Source: Nocardiopsis listeri NBRC 13360 (GTDB lineage Bacteria; Actinomycetota; Actinomycetes; Streptosporangiales; Streptosporangiaceae). Taken from it: DNA of 64,000 bases. The notes under the pieces were generated by a model, which saw only the letters and a list, made by a program, of their open reading frames with translations, made no database searches and had not been told where the DNA came from. The position numbers and the translations under genes are program-made. The stretch is taken from the NCBI RefSeq assembly GCF_001570765.1, contig NZ_BCSH01000008.1:1-64000 (forward strand), given 5' to 3'. This document shows, piece by piece, positions 36,278-45,192 of the stretch (position 1 is the stretch's first letter; the number at the start of each line of letters is the position of its first letter).

Positions 36278-36499
36278 TCAGCGGGGTCGGTGGGCGGCCA
36301 CGGCGCCCGAGGGACACCAGTCGGCCGCGGTCAGGGCGCGTTCGCTCGCCTCAGGGGGCACATCGGCACGGAGCACGACCACCAGGCCGTCGTCGTCCTG
36401 GTCGAACAGGTCCGGTGCTGCGCGCACGCACTGGCCCGCGCCCGCGCAGACCTCCCGGTCCGCGGTCAGGCGCAGGGTGGAACCTGTGGGCGTCACCAT
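36278..36499 (-). CDS. [3Fe-4S]-type ferredoxin
   Basis: Product of 73 residues. Cysteines at 18, 24 and 62 in the arrangement C-x5-C...C-P (CAGAGQC and WCPSG) fit the single [3Fe-4S] ferredoxins that serve actinobacterial P450s. It starts at the ATG 36499, overlapping the last codons of the P450 gene by 7 bases, so the two are co-translated. It should pass electrons to that P450; no reductase is present in the window. Confidence 0.85.
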   Translation of the reverse strand: MVTPTGSTLRLTADREVCAGAGQCVRAAPDLFDQDDDGLVVVLRADVPPEASERALTAADWCPSGAVAAHRPR

Positions 36500-37770
36500 G
36501 AGACCGGAACCTCGTCCAGCCCGAAGATCGCCGAGGAAGAGCGGGCGGGCAGGTCCGCCAAGGCCAGTTCGGACCGGAGTGTGGGGACACGGTCGAACAG
36601 GACGCGCAAGGCGATCTCGATCTCCAGCCGACCCAGGTTCTGACCCACGCACTGGTGGGTGCCGTAACCGAAGGCGACGTGGTTGCGTTGGGCGCGCCGC
36701 ACGTCCAGGCGCTCGGGTTCGGGGAAAACCTCGGGATCGTGGTCGGCCGCGCCGAGCAGGGCGATGTAGCCGTCGCCCGCGGGGATGGTGCCCGAGCTCA
36801 GGGGGATGTCCTCGGTGGCCACCCGCAGGGTGATCACGTCGGCCACGGACAGGTAGCGCAGCAGTTCGTCCACCGCGCCCGGCCACAGGTCGGGGTCCTC
36901 ACGCAGGAGTGCCATCTGGTCGGGGTGTTCGAGCAGGGCCAACGCGGCCAGCGGGATCATGTTGCGGGAGGTCTCGTGCCCGGCGTTGAGGGTGATGCCG
37001 ATCTGGGACAGCAGGGAGTGCCGGGTGATCTCGCCTCGGGCCAGGGGCCCGGTGGCCAGGCGGCTGATCAGGTCGTCCTGGGGGTCCTTCGACTTGTCGT
37101 CGATGAGCCGGTCGATCAGGCCGAACAGTTCGCCCAGGGCGGCGTTGACCTCTTCGGCGGTACTGTCCCGGCTGCCCGAGATCGAGGTGATGCGCCGGAA
37201 GAACTCCAGGTCATCCAAGGGGACGCCGAGCAGCCGGCAGATGACGGTGGTGGACACCCGGTTGGCGTAGTCGGCGACCAGGTCCGCCGGGGTCTGGCGA
37301 CCGAGCAGGTATTCGACCTGTTCGGCGCACACGGCCTCGATCGCCGGACGCATCGCGCGCACTCGGCGGACGGTGAACTCCCCGACGAGCATGCGGCGCA
37401 CACGGGTGTGGTCGGGTGGATCCATCCGGATGAAGGGGCGCAGTTCGGCGGCGACGGCCTGTTCCCCGTCCCCGAGCGCGGGGAAGGCTGGATGGCGGGC
37501 GTCGGAGCTCGCGGCCGGGTGGGACAGGGCCGCGCGCACGTCCTCGTGCCGGGTCACCAGCCACGGCCGTTTGCCGCTGGGGATTCGGGCGCGGGTCAGG
37601 CCGGGTCGCTCGCGCATCCCGGCGTAGTCGTCGGGAGGGGTGAAGGGGCAGGAGCGGACCAGGGGGAAGGGCGTGTCCTCGTGGGTCCGGACGGGTTCGG
37701 CGGCGGGGTCGGGCGCGGTGGCGGCGACGGGGTCGGTGAAGGGTTCAGGTGCGGGCCGGGTCATTCTCAT
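36493..37770 (-). CDS. Cytochrome P450 of the metallophore cluster
   Basis: Product of 425 residues, soluble bacterial type. The heme-binding loop is FGYGTHQCVGQNLGRLE (Cys ligand), the I-helix has LNAGHETSRN (oxygen-activating acid-Thr pair replaced by Glu-Thr as in the common A-G-x-E-T), and the K-helix ExxR is ELLRYLS. PDHTRVRRMLVGEFT is the usual C-helix. It probably oxidises the NRPS product or an intermediate. The start ATG at 37770 lies inside the end of the ABC transporter gene (26-bp overlap); an ATG at 37764 is alternative. A P450-ferredoxin pair is also known from the coelibactin cluster. Confidence 0.9.
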   Translation of the reverse strand: MRMTRPAPEPFTDPVAATAPDPAAEPVRTHEDTPFPLVRSCPFTPPDDYAGMRERPGLTRARIPSGKRPWLVTRHEDVRAALSHPAASSDARHPAFPALGDGEQAVAAELRPFIRMDPPDHTRVRRMLVGEFTVRRVRAMRPAIEAVCAEQVEYLLGRQTPADLVADYANRVSTTVICRLLGVPLDDLEFFRRITSISGSRDSTAEEVNAALGELFGLIDRLIDDKSKDPQDDLISRLATGPLARGEITRHSLLSQIGITLNAGHETSRNMIPLAALALLEHPDQMALLREDPDLWPGAVDELLRYLSVADVITLRVATEDIPLSSGTIPAGDGYIALLGAADHDPEVFPEPERLDVRRAQRNHVAFGYGTHQCVGQNLGRLEIEIALRVLFDRVPTLRSELALADLPARSSSAIFGLDEVPVSW

Positions 37771-39541
37771 GGCCTTTCGTGGTGGATGCGGGAGGGGTCG
37801 TGACGTCCGAAGTGGTCAGGCGCCAGCCGCGGGCGCGTTCACGGGTCCGGACGAAATCGGCGTGCCGCCCTCCCCGTTCGAGGAGTTCCTCCGGAGCTCC
37901 GGACTCCACGACGCGGCCCCCTTCGAGGAAGACGACCTGGTCGGCGGCGGCCACGGTGGCGGGGCGGTGGGCGATGACCAGCACGGTGCGCTCCCTGGCG
38001 AGTTCGACGGCTGTGCGTGTCACCAACGCCTCGTTCTCGGCGTCCAGGGCCGAGGAGGCCTCGTCCAGGACGATGACCGGCGCGTCCTTGAGCAGAGCCC
38101 GTGCGATGGAGACCCGCTGTTTCTGCCCGCCGGACAGTGCGGTTCCGCCCTCCCCGACCCTGGTGTCCCAGCCCTGGGGCAGGTCGGACAGGACCGTGTC
38201 GAGCCCGGACAGGGCCGCCACCCGGTCGAGGTGTTCATCGGTGGCGTCGGGGGCGGCCAGGCGCAGGTTCTCGGCGACGGTGGCGTCGAAGAGGTACACG
38301 TCCTGGAAGACCAGGGCCACGTGCCGAGAGAGTTCATCGCCGCCGATGTCCCGGACGTCGACCCCGCCGATGCGGACCCGGCCGCGGTCGGCGTCGTGAA
38401 AGCGGGCGAGCAGACGGGCCACCGTGGTCTTGCCGGATCCGGAGGGTCCTACCAGGGCGGTGAGGGTTCCGGGTTCGGCGCGCAGGGTGACCGCGTCCAG
38501 TGCCGGGGTGTCGTCCTTGCGGTCGTAGGCGAAGGTGACGTCGTCGAACTCCACGACCGCTCCCCGCGGCGGGACCGGCGACTCCGGTTCGGGGAGGGGT
38601 CTGGCGTCCAGGACGGCGTTGATCCGGTCGAGTTGGTTGGTGGCCATGCGCAGGGCGGCGCCCTGGTCGGCGGCCGTGGCCAGGGGGTGGGTGAACCGGG
38701 CCACCAGCACCAGCAGGGCCACGGCCAGGGCGGGGTCGAGTCCGCCGTCCGGGACGAGCACGACCGCGCACACCATGAGCAGCGCGAACATCAGCCGGAC
38801 CGCGAAGGAGTAGACCGACATCACCGGGACGATGCGCAGCAGCAGACGGCGCGCGGCACCGTGTTCGGCGTTCAGGGCCCGATCCAGGCTCTGACCGCCT
38901 TGTTCGGTGCGGCCGAAGGCCCGCAACACCGGTTGGGACCTGGCGTACTCCAGGACCCGGGAGGCGGCCTCGTCCGAAACCATGTCCCGGGCGGCGTCGT
39001 TGCGCCCCACCGCGTCGTTGGACAGGGCGAAGACCATCCACACCACGGGCAGGCAGGCCGCGGCGGCCAGGGCGATCCGCCAGTCCCAGAGGAACAGCGC
39101 CAGTACCGCCACGACGGGGGTGACCACGGCGTCGGCCAGCGGTGGGTAGATGTGCACTGGCACGTTGGTGCTGCGGGACACCCCCTCGGTGACGACCCGG
39201 TTGAGCTCACCGACGCGGTTCCCGGTGAACCAGCCCAGGGGCAGCCGGACCAGGTGCTCCCCGATGCGGTGGTGCAGGCCACGGGAGATCGCCCCGCCCA
39301 CCCGGAAGTTGACGAAGAGGCTGAGGGTGCGCAGCAGGGCGTAGACCAGGGCGGCCAGGGCCAGGGCCCCAGCCCAGCCCAGGGCCGCTCGGGGGCCCTG
39401 GCGCAGAAGTTCGGTCAGCACGGGCACCAGCAGGGCGAAGACCAGCCCCTGCAACGCCGAGACGAGCGTGGTCAGGGCCAGACTCCTCTTCACGGGACCG
39501 GCCTGTTCCGGTCCCAGGGCCCTGAGGAAAGCACGGATCAC
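37745..39541 (-). CDS. ABC half-transporter, YbtQ/IrtB-like (TMD-NBD)
   Basis: Product of 598 residues: a six-helix exporter-fold membrane domain in the first ~320 residues (LPLGWFTGNRVGELNRVVTEG as in siderophore half-transporters), then an NBD with VGPSGSGKTT, LSGGQKQRVSIARALL and VIVLDEASSALD. The His switch is in LVIAHRPATV. The GTG start at 39541 overlaps the stop of the partner half-transporter (GTGA). YbtPQ and IrtAB proteins have this fold yet import metal-siderophores, so direction (export of apo-form or import of complex) is not decided by sequence. The pair forms a heterodimer. Confidence 0.85.
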   Translation of the reverse strand: MIRAFLRALGPEQAGPVKRSLALTTLVSALQGLVFALLVPVLTELLRQGPRAALGWAGALALAALVYALLRTLSLFVNFRVGGAISRGLHHRIGEHLVRLPLGWFTGNRVGELNRVVTEGVSRSTNVPVHIYPPLADAVVTPVVAVLALFLWDWRIALAAAACLPVVWMVFALSNDAVGRNDAARDMVSDEAASRVLEYARSQPVLRAFGRTEQGGQSLDRALNAEHGAARRLLLRIVPVMSVYSFAVRLMFALLMVCAVVLVPDGGLDPALAVALLVLVARFTHPLATAADQGAALRMATNQLDRINAVLDARPLPEPESPVPPRGAVVEFDDVTFAYDRKDDTPALDAVTLRAEPGTLTALVGPSGSGKTTVARLLARFHDADRGRVRIGGVDVRDIGGDELSRHVALVFQDVYLFDATVAENLRLAAPDATDEHLDRVAALSGLDTVLSDLPQGWDTRVGEGGTALSGGQKQRVSIARALLKDAPVIVLDEASSALDAENEALVTRTAVELARERTVLVIAHRPATVAAADQVVFLEGGRVVESGAPEELLERGGRHADFVRTRERARGWRLTTSDVTTPPASTTKGHENDPART

Positions 39542-41367
39542 TGGTCTGCTCCCGGTTCGTCTCGTCGGTGTGCCTGGGCGCGCCAGAGTTCGGCGTAACG
39601 GCCGCCCCGGGTCAGGAGTTCGTCGTGGATTCCGATCTCCACCACCCGGCCCGCGTCCATCACCGCGATCTGGTCCACGCCGGTGACGGTGCTCAGTCGG
39701 TGGGCCACCACGAGGACCGTGCGGCCACGGGCGAGTTCACTGAGCGCGTCCTGGATGGCCGCCTCCGAGACCGGGTCCACGGCCGCGGTGGCCTCGTCCA
39801 GTACCAGGATCGGGGTGTCGGCCAGCAGGGCGCGGGCGATGGAGACGCGTTGGGCCTCGCCGCCGGACAGATCGGCGTCCTCCCCGACCACGGAGTCGTA
39901 GCCCCGCGGCAGGTCCTCGATCCGGTCGGCGATCTGTGCCGCGCGTGCGGCGGCCTCGATCTCCTCGCGGGTGGCTCCGGGACGTCCCAGGGCGATGTTG
40001 TCGGCGACCGTCTCCCCGAGCAGGCGGACGTCTTGGAGGACGAAGCCGACCGTGCGGTAGAGGTCGGCGATCTCGCGGATGTCGACTCCGCCGACGGTGA
40101 TCGATCCGGTGTCGGCGTCGTGGAAGCGGGCGAGCAGGGCGGCCAGGGTGCTCTTGCCCGCGCCCGAGGGACCTACCAGAGCGGTCACGGTGCCCGTTTC
40201 CAGGACCAGGTCCACTCCGGCCAAGGCTCGGGGTGCCTCCTCCGTTGTCCCGTCGCCCGTCGCGTCGTCGGTGCGGTCGGTGTAGGAGAAGGACACGCCG
40301 TCGAAGACCACGCGGGCTTCCATCGGCGGTGTTTTTTCCCCCCGGTGCAGTGTGGGGGTGTCGAGTAGGGCCGTCACCCGCCCGGCCGCGGCCCCGGCCG
40401 CCTGGGTCTGCTGTACCCGGGAGCCGATCACGTTCATCGGCGCGCACAGGGCCGGAGCCAGCAGGGCGAAGGCCACGATCGAAACCGGTTCGGTCCACCC
40501 GGCGAGGGCGAACCCCACGCCCGCGAGCACGGTGACCACGGTGGCCATGGGCGCCGACAGCAGCAGGAAGGATCCGACCGTCACCGGGGTGGTGCCGCGT
40601 GACCAGTCCAGGAAGAAGTCCGCGAAGTCGTCGGCGGCGCGGGTGAAGCGCTCGTGGGAGCGCCGGTGGCCACCGAAATGCTTGACCACCTGGATGCCGT
40701 CCACGAACTCCACGGCGGAGGAGTTGATCCGGTTCATCGCCTCGGCGTACCGGGCCATCTTCGCCATGCTCCCGGCCATGGCGCGAGAGAACAGGAGGAT
40801 CCCCGCCGCCACCAGCAGGACCGAGACCAGGGCCAGTCGCCAGTCCACGGTGAACAGGTAGACCAGGGCGACCAGAGGCACGGTGACGACCGAGGCCAGG
40901 TCGGGCAGGGTGTGCGCGACCAGGGAGTGGACGTCCTCGATGTCGTCGTGCACGGCCTTCTTGACCCGACCCGATCCGCGGCCGGTGAACCAGCCCAGGG
41001 GTACCCGGGACATGCGGTGGGCCAGGGCCCGGCGGACCGACAGCTGCATGTCGTTGTCGGCCAGGTGACCGACCAAGGTGGAGGCCGTGCCCGCGGCCGG
41101 TGCGGCGACCGAAGCGCTCACGGCGATGCCGAGGAGGAGCAACACGCGTGCGGTGTCCATCGTGCCGTCGGCCGCCGACGCGCGTGCGAGTTCGACCAGA
41201 CAGATCAGCGGGACGAGCCCCAGCGCCGATGCCAGTCCCTGGAGCACCATCGCGGCCCCGATCCGCCCCCTGATGGGTCGCAGCAGGGTCCGCAACGGCG
41301 AAGGCGACCGCTGTTGCGCCGCCTTCGGCCCGGCCTCGCCGTTCGGTGCGGTCTGGGTCTGACTCAT
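39538..41367 (-). CDS. ABC half-transporter, YbtP/IrtA-like (TMD-NBD)
   Basis: Product of 609 residues. The membrane domain has VPLGWFTGRGSGRVKKAVHDD matching the partner's coupling segment, and SLVAHTLPDLASVVTVPLVAL. The NBD has VGPSGAGKST, LSGGEAQRVSIARALL and ILVLDEATAAVD, plus VAHRLSTV. No N-terminal siderophore-interacting (SIP) domain as in mycobacterial IrtA is fused. It begins at the ATG 41367 overlapping the methyltransferase stop (ATGA); the upstream in-frame extension to 41529 is antisense-like. Partner of the downstream gene. Confidence 0.85.
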   Translation of the reverse strand: MSQTQTAPNGEAGPKAAQQRSPSPLRTLLRPIRGRIGAAMVLQGLASALGLVPLICLVELARASAADGTMDTARVLLLLGIAVSASVAAPAAGTASTLVGHLADNDMQLSVRRALAHRMSRVPLGWFTGRGSGRVKKAVHDDIEDVHSLVAHTLPDLASVVTVPLVALVYLFTVDWRLALVSVLLVAAGILLFSRAMAGSMAKMARYAEAMNRINSSAVEFVDGIQVVKHFGGHRRSHERFTRAADDFADFFLDWSRGTTPVTVGSFLLLSAPMATVVTVLAGVGFALAGWTEPVSIVAFALLAPALCAPMNVIGSRVQQTQAAGAAAGRVTALLDTPTLHRGEKTPPMEARVVFDGVSFSYTDRTDDATGDGTTEEAPRALAGVDLVLETGTVTALVGPSGAGKSTLAALLARFHDADTGSITVGGVDIREIADLYRTVGFVLQDVRLLGETVADNIALGRPGATREEIEAAARAAQIADRIEDLPRGYDSVVGEDADLSGGEAQRVSIARALLADTPILVLDEATAAVDPVSEAAIQDALSELARGRTVLVVAHRLSTVTGVDQIAVMDAGRVVEIGIHDELLTRGGRYAELWRAQAHRRDEPGADQ

Positions 41368-42098
41368 TTGACCAACACTCCGATCTCCGGGGTGGCCTCG
41401 CGCCCGCCGCCCGGCAGTGGCCGGAAGGTCAGCCCGGACTCCTCCGCCAGCCGGTCGACCCCGAAGGTCTCCCAGTCGTATTCGTCGTCGACGGTGCGCA
41501 CCCGTTCGCCGTCGCGGAAGACCCGCCACTGGGTGCGCCAGCGCATGGTCAGTGGGCCGACCGGTTCACCGGAGATCCACCACTCGTAGACCTGGTCGCC
41601 GAGGGGCTCACGGCACATGCGCACGTAGGGGATGGAGCGGGGCGTGTCCACACCCATGAGCTCGACGAGCACGATCCCGCCCGGGGGCAGGCGGTCGGCC
41701 AATCGCCGCCACAGCTCCTTACGCTCCGCTCGGGGGATGTGGCCGGCCACCCCGAAGACCACCGCCGCCGAGATGGAGTCGGGCAGCGGTATCTCCTGTG
41801 CCGGTTCGGGCAGGACGGTGACCCGTCGGCGCAGGTCGGGGTCGGAGAACACCCGGCTGGTGAGTATCGCCCGCATGTTCGGCGAGGGCTCGGCCGAGTG
41901 AATGCGCGCAGTGGGCAGGATCTCGGCGATGGCGGCGGTGACCAGACCGGTACCCGCGCCGATGTCGACGACGGGACCGTGGCCGGTGTCCATGCCGGTC
42001 AGGACCGAACGCAGCACGGGTGTGCTGGTGGCCATGTGGCGGTGGCCGACGAGGTCGAAGAACTCGGCGGCCGGTGAGTAGTGGTCGATGGCTGGGAT
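41364..42098 (-). CDS. Class I SAM-dependent methyltransferase, probable non-canonical start
   Basis: Product of about 244 residues. SAM-binding motif I is VVDIGAGTGLVTAAI, followed by an acidic post-I strand (IHSAEPSPNM) and a VVFGVAGHIPRAE motif. The canonical ATG at 42035 would remove IDHYSPAAEFFDLVGHRH, a segment that looks like the family's N-terminal helix. In that frame there is no ATG, GTG, TTG or CTG between the TGA of the thioesterase gene (42174-42176) and 42035. A GGAGG at 42104-42108 sits five bases before an ATC at 42098, so I place the start there. It may O- or N-methylate the metallophore. Confidence 0.7.
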   Translation of the reverse strand: MPAIDHYSPAAEFFDLVGHRHMATSTPVLRSVLTGMDTGHGPVVDIGAGTGLVTAAIAEILPTARIHSAEPSPNMRAILTSRVFSDPDLRRRVTVLPEPAQEIPLPDSISAAVVFGVAGHIPRAERKELWRRLADRLPPGGIVLVELMGVDTPRSIPYVRMCREPLGDQVYEWWISGEPVGPLTMRWRTQWRVFRDGERVRTVDDEYDWETFGVDRLAEESGLTFRPLPGGGREATPEIGVLVK

Positions 42099-42173
42099 CG
42101 TTTCCTCCGGGAGAAAGGGGAAGTGTGGGTTCGCGTACGTGCGGCTCGGCCCCGGGTGGTTGCGCCCGTGGGA

Positions 42174-42953
42174 TCAAGGTGTGCTGGGCCAGGCTCCCGA
42201 ACCGCGGGACAAAGAGGGGTCGACCCGATCGACCAGGGCCGAGACCACTTGCTCCCGTTGCGGAGCGAGGTAGAAGTGGTCGCCGGGGAAGACCCTTACG
42301 TCGACGCTTCCGGTCGTGGTCTGCGACCAGCGCCGGGCCAGGACCGCGTCGACCTCGGGGTCGTCCTGGCCGAGGAAGACGCTGACCGGGCAGCTGAGGG
42401 GTGGCTTCGGGAACGGTCCATACCGCTCGATGAGCCGGTAGTCGTTGCGCACGTAGGAGAGCACCGCCTCCCGCAGGGTGGGTTCGGCCAGCACCTCACG
42501 GTCGGTACCGCCCAGCCGGATGAGTTCCTCGACGAGCGCGTCGTCGTCGGCCAGGTGGACCCGTCCGGGCGGTGCGTCGGAGGGTGCCCTTCGGCCCGAG
42601 GCGATCAGCCGTTCGGGCTCCGGGTGGCCCACATCGCGAAGTGCGCGGGCCAGTTCGTAGGCGACCGCGGAGCCCATGCTGTGGCCGAAGACGACGTAGG
42701 GGCGGTCCAGGAGCGGTGCCAGCTCCTGGGCCACGGCGTCGACCACGACCGCCATGTCGTCGACGGGCTCCTCCCCGAAACGGTCTTCCCTACCGGGGTA
42801 CTGCACGCACACCAGGTCGACGGTGTGCGGCAGGACCGAGACCCAGGAACGGTAGGCGTTGGCGCCTCCTCCCGCGTGGGGCAGGCACACCAGCCTGAGA
42901 CGTGCGGCGGGGCGGGGACGGAAGCGACGCAGCCAGCGATGGGCGGTGCTCAC
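42174..42953 (-). CDS. Type II thioesterase
   Basis: Product of 259 residues with the type II TE features LVCLPHAGGGANAYRSW, VCVQYPGREDRF and nucleophile elbow FGHSMGSAVAYELA (Ser), plus Asp in LGQDDPEVD and His in FPGDHFYLA. Such enzymes clear misloaded carrier domains in NRPS systems (compare YbtT). The GTG start at 42953 overlaps the stop of the imide reductase gene (GTGA). The catalytic Ser here contrasts with the Cys seen in the TE domain fused to the second NRPS. Confidence 0.9.
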   Translation of the reverse strand: MSTAHRWLRRFRPRPAARLRLVCLPHAGGGANAYRSWVSVLPHTVDLVCVQYPGREDRFGEEPVDDMAVVVDAVAQELAPLLDRPYVVFGHSMGSAVAYELARALRDVGHPEPERLIASGRRAPSDAPPGRVHLADDDALVEELIRLGGTDREVLAEPTLREAVLSYVRNDYRLIERYGPFPKPPLSCPVSVFLGQDDPEVDAVLARRWSQTTTGSVDVRVFPGDHFYLAPQREQVVSALVDRVDPSLSRGSGAWPSTP

Positions 42954-44068
42954 GGAATCTCCTCCAGGGCGGTGCGGCCCAGTTCGTCGGCGGTCGGCGG
43001 GCGGGGTGGATCGGGGCGGATGATCTCCGGGCGCCCCAACCGGGCGGTGGTGTCGTGCCACAGGCGGCACACGCCGAGGTCGAACTGACCCCTGGCCATC
43101 GGGTCGGTCCCGGCTCGGACGTCGGCGGCGAAACCGGTCAGCGCCCGTTCCAGGGCTCGGGGCCACAGGAGGTCGAAGACCTCCCGGTGGGTGGGGGCCG
43201 CGGTGCCCGCCAGGAGCGAGGTCGCCGGCTGGTCCAGGTGTTCGGTCCCCGGCCCGGTGGTGAGGAGTCGGCCGTGCTCGTCGCGGGGCGCGTACAGCCG
43301 GGGGTGCCACAGCACGGGGCCGTGGGTGTCGGCGAGGGTGAGGACCCCGTCCGCGGTTCCCAGGGCGAGGCGGTGCCAGAGCAGCGCGTGGTTGTCCCCG
43401 TCCGAGGGGTCCAGCTGGTTCTGCACCCGCAGGGTGAGCGGGACCCCGGCCACGGTCGCCTGGAGGACGCGGTAGGGCTGGGCGTGCGCCGCCAGGGCCA
43501 TCACTTCGGGGTCGGCCTGGAGCGGGTGGCTCAGCGCCCACGGTCGGGGTCCGCCCAGGGCTCGGGCCAGGATGTCCAGGAGCGGGTGGAGCACCTGGAT
43601 CGCGGAGGTGGCGTCGATGAACAGGAAGGGGCCGCTTCTGCGCAGGGCGCCGGCGGCCGCCAGGAACCGACGGACCGGCTCCACGTGGCGGTAGAAGGGG
43701 TTGAGGTGGTAGATCGCCCTGTTGCGCCGGGCCAGGCGCAGGGCTTCGGCCAGTTCGTCGTGGTGGACCGGGTGCTCCTGGATGACGTGGAGGCCGCGTT
43801 CGAGGAGGGAGCGGGCGAGTTCACCGCCCGCTCCCCCGGACACCGCCGATCCGACGACCACGCAGGCCGCGTCGATGTCGTCGGGGAGCTGGTCGGGGCC
43901 GGTGTACAGGGGCACCCCGAGTTCCTCGGCGTAGCGTCGCGAGTACTCCCCTCCCCGGGTGAGCAGCCCGCTCAGCCGAAAGGTGTCCGGCATGCCCCGC
44001 AGGGCCCGGACGTAGAAGCGCCCGAAGCCGGTACCGCAGACGACGACGCGCAGGGGTGGTCCGCTCAC
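42950..44068 (-). CDS. Thiazolinyl imide reductase (YbtU/PchG-like)
   Basis: Product of 372 residues. The N-terminal Rossmann segment is RVVVCGTGFGRFYVRAL, as in YbtU/PchG/Irp3, then GLLTRGGEYSRRYAEELGVPLYTGPDQLPDD and VIQEHPVHHDELAEALRLAR, all characteristic. It should use NADPH to reduce a carrier-bound thiazoline to a thiazolidine. The start at GTG 44068 overlaps the upstream gene's stop (GTGA). Its presence argues that at least one Cys-derived ring is reduced in the product. Confidence 0.9.
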   Translation of the reverse strand: MSGPPLRVVVCGTGFGRFYVRALRGMPDTFRLSGLLTRGGEYSRRYAEELGVPLYTGPDQLPDDIDAACVVVGSAVSGGAGGELARSLLERGLHVIQEHPVHHDELAEALRLARRNRAIYHLNPFYRHVEPVRRFLAAAGALRRSGPFLFIDATSAIQVLHPLLDILARALGGPRPWALSHPLQADPEVMALAAHAQPYRVLQATVAGVPLTLRVQNQLDPSDGDNHALLWHRLALGTADGVLTLADTHGPVLWHPRLYAPRDEHGRLLTTGPGTEHLDQPATSLLAGTAAPTHREVFDLLWPRALERALTGFAADVRAGTDPMARGQFDLGVCRLWHDTTARLGRPEIIRPDPPRPPTADELGRTALEEIP

Positions 44069-45192
44069 AGGGCGCCCTCCTCCAGGTCGGCGGTCGCGGC
44101 GCCCCGCCACAGGTGCAGTGCCGCGTCCCCGTCCCCGTCGAAGAGGGCCGCGACCGTGGGTTCGGGGTCGAGCACGTCGGCCGCGTGGTGGACCCCGACC
44201 GGTGTCTGGCCCCGGACCACCGCGGCGGTCGCGGCGGCCCCGACCCGGCCCGTCATCCGGTAGCTGTCCGTGAGGCGGGCGAGGAGGGTGTGCGTCGCGC
44301 CGGCTCCGTCGACCAACGAATAGACCAAGTGGTAGTAGGACGTGTTCCCGATCAGGTCCAGGTCGGCCGCGCGGCGCAGGCGCTCGGCCGTCTCCGATCC
44401 GACGTCGGCCCGGCCCACCGCCGAGGTGAGCACGGCCCTGGTCCGTTCGCCGGGGTGGACGTTGTACCAGTCCAGCCGGTGGAGTCCCATCGCGTCGGCC
44501 AGTCTCTGGGCCTCACCGGTCAGGAAGGGCTGGACGAAGGCGGTTCCCGGAAAGTGCGGGACACGGACCCCTTCCCGGGCGCGTAGAGCTCCTTCGGCGA
44601 CGGCTCCGTCACGCCAGGCCGACAGTGGGTGCCCGAACACCGCCTCCGAGGCGCTTGCCCCGGGGAGGGAGAGGAGCAGGTCTCCGGCGGCGGCCCCGGT
44701 GCACCGTTCCAGGCCGCCGGCGTGGACGGTCATCTCCCGCAGTCCGTGGCCTCGTGCGAACCAGCGGGGCAGCAGCGCGGACAGGCCCGGCAGGACCCCG
44801 GCCGAGAGCAGGACACGGTGTTCCCCGGCCAGGGGTGAGCCGGTCAGGCGGTCCTGGACAGGGGTGTCCCCGGTGACGTCCACGTAGTCCGCGCCGGTGG
44901 CCAGGGCGGCCACCGCGACCCGGTCCAGGATCCGGTAGGAGGGCCCCGCGCAGTTGAGCACCACGTCGCAGCGGTGACAGAACGCTTCGAGGGACTCGGC
45001 CGAGTCCACGTCCACGGGGACCACCTCGACCGGGCCGCCGAGCCCATCGGCGAGTGTGTGCAGGGGATCGATGCGGCGGGCGCCCAGCACGAGCCTTCCA
45101 TGCCCCAGGGAGCGCAGGGCGTACGCGGCGTGACGGCCGACCGCACCGGAGGCGCCCACCACGCCGATCACGGCGTCGCTGAAGGACCTCAC
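44065..45192 (-). CDS. Saccharopine-dehydrogenase-like NAD(P)-binding protein
   Basis: Product of 375 residues. It begins (after VRSFSDA) with VIGVVGASGAVGRHAAYAL, a Rossmann GxSGxVG, followed by RLVLGARRID, DVVLNCAGPSYR and ADYVDVTGDTPV, typical of saccharopine dehydrogenase-like and trans-acting enoyl reductase-type proteins. The C-terminal half contains SYYHLVYSLVDGAG. The exact role is unknown; such a gene next to the NRPS also occurs in other thiazoline siderophore clusters, so redox adjustment of an intermediate or precursor supply is likely. The GTG start at 45192 overlaps the NRPS stop (GTGA). Confidence 0.75.
   Translation of the reverse strand: MRSFSDAVIGVVGASGAVGRHAAYALRSLGHGRLVLGARRIDPLHTLADGLGGPVEVVPVDVDSAESLEAFCHRCDVVLNCAGPSYRILDRVAVAALATGADYVDVTGDTPVQDRLTGSPLAGEHRVLLSAGVLPGLSALLPRWFARGHGLREMTVHAGGLERCTGAAAGDLLLSLPGASASEAVFGHPLSAWRDGAVAEGALRAREGVRVPHFPGTAFVQPFLTGEAQRLADAMGLHRLDWYNVHPGERTRAVLTSAVGRADVGSETAERLRRAADLDLIGNTSYYHLVYSLVDGAGATHTLLARLTDSYRMTGRVGAAATAAVVRGQTPVGVHHAADVLDPEPTVAALFDGDGDAALHLWRGAATADLEEGAL

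Noticed and set aside
34615..36501. Plus-strand ORF opposite the solute-binding protein
   Set aside because: Antisense shadow; the minus strand encodes a lipoprotein with all family features.
37745..41367. Classifying the two half-transporters firmly as exporters
   Set aside because: Fold is exporter-like, but YbtPQ and IrtAB with the same fold import metal-siderophores; sequence alone cannot decide.
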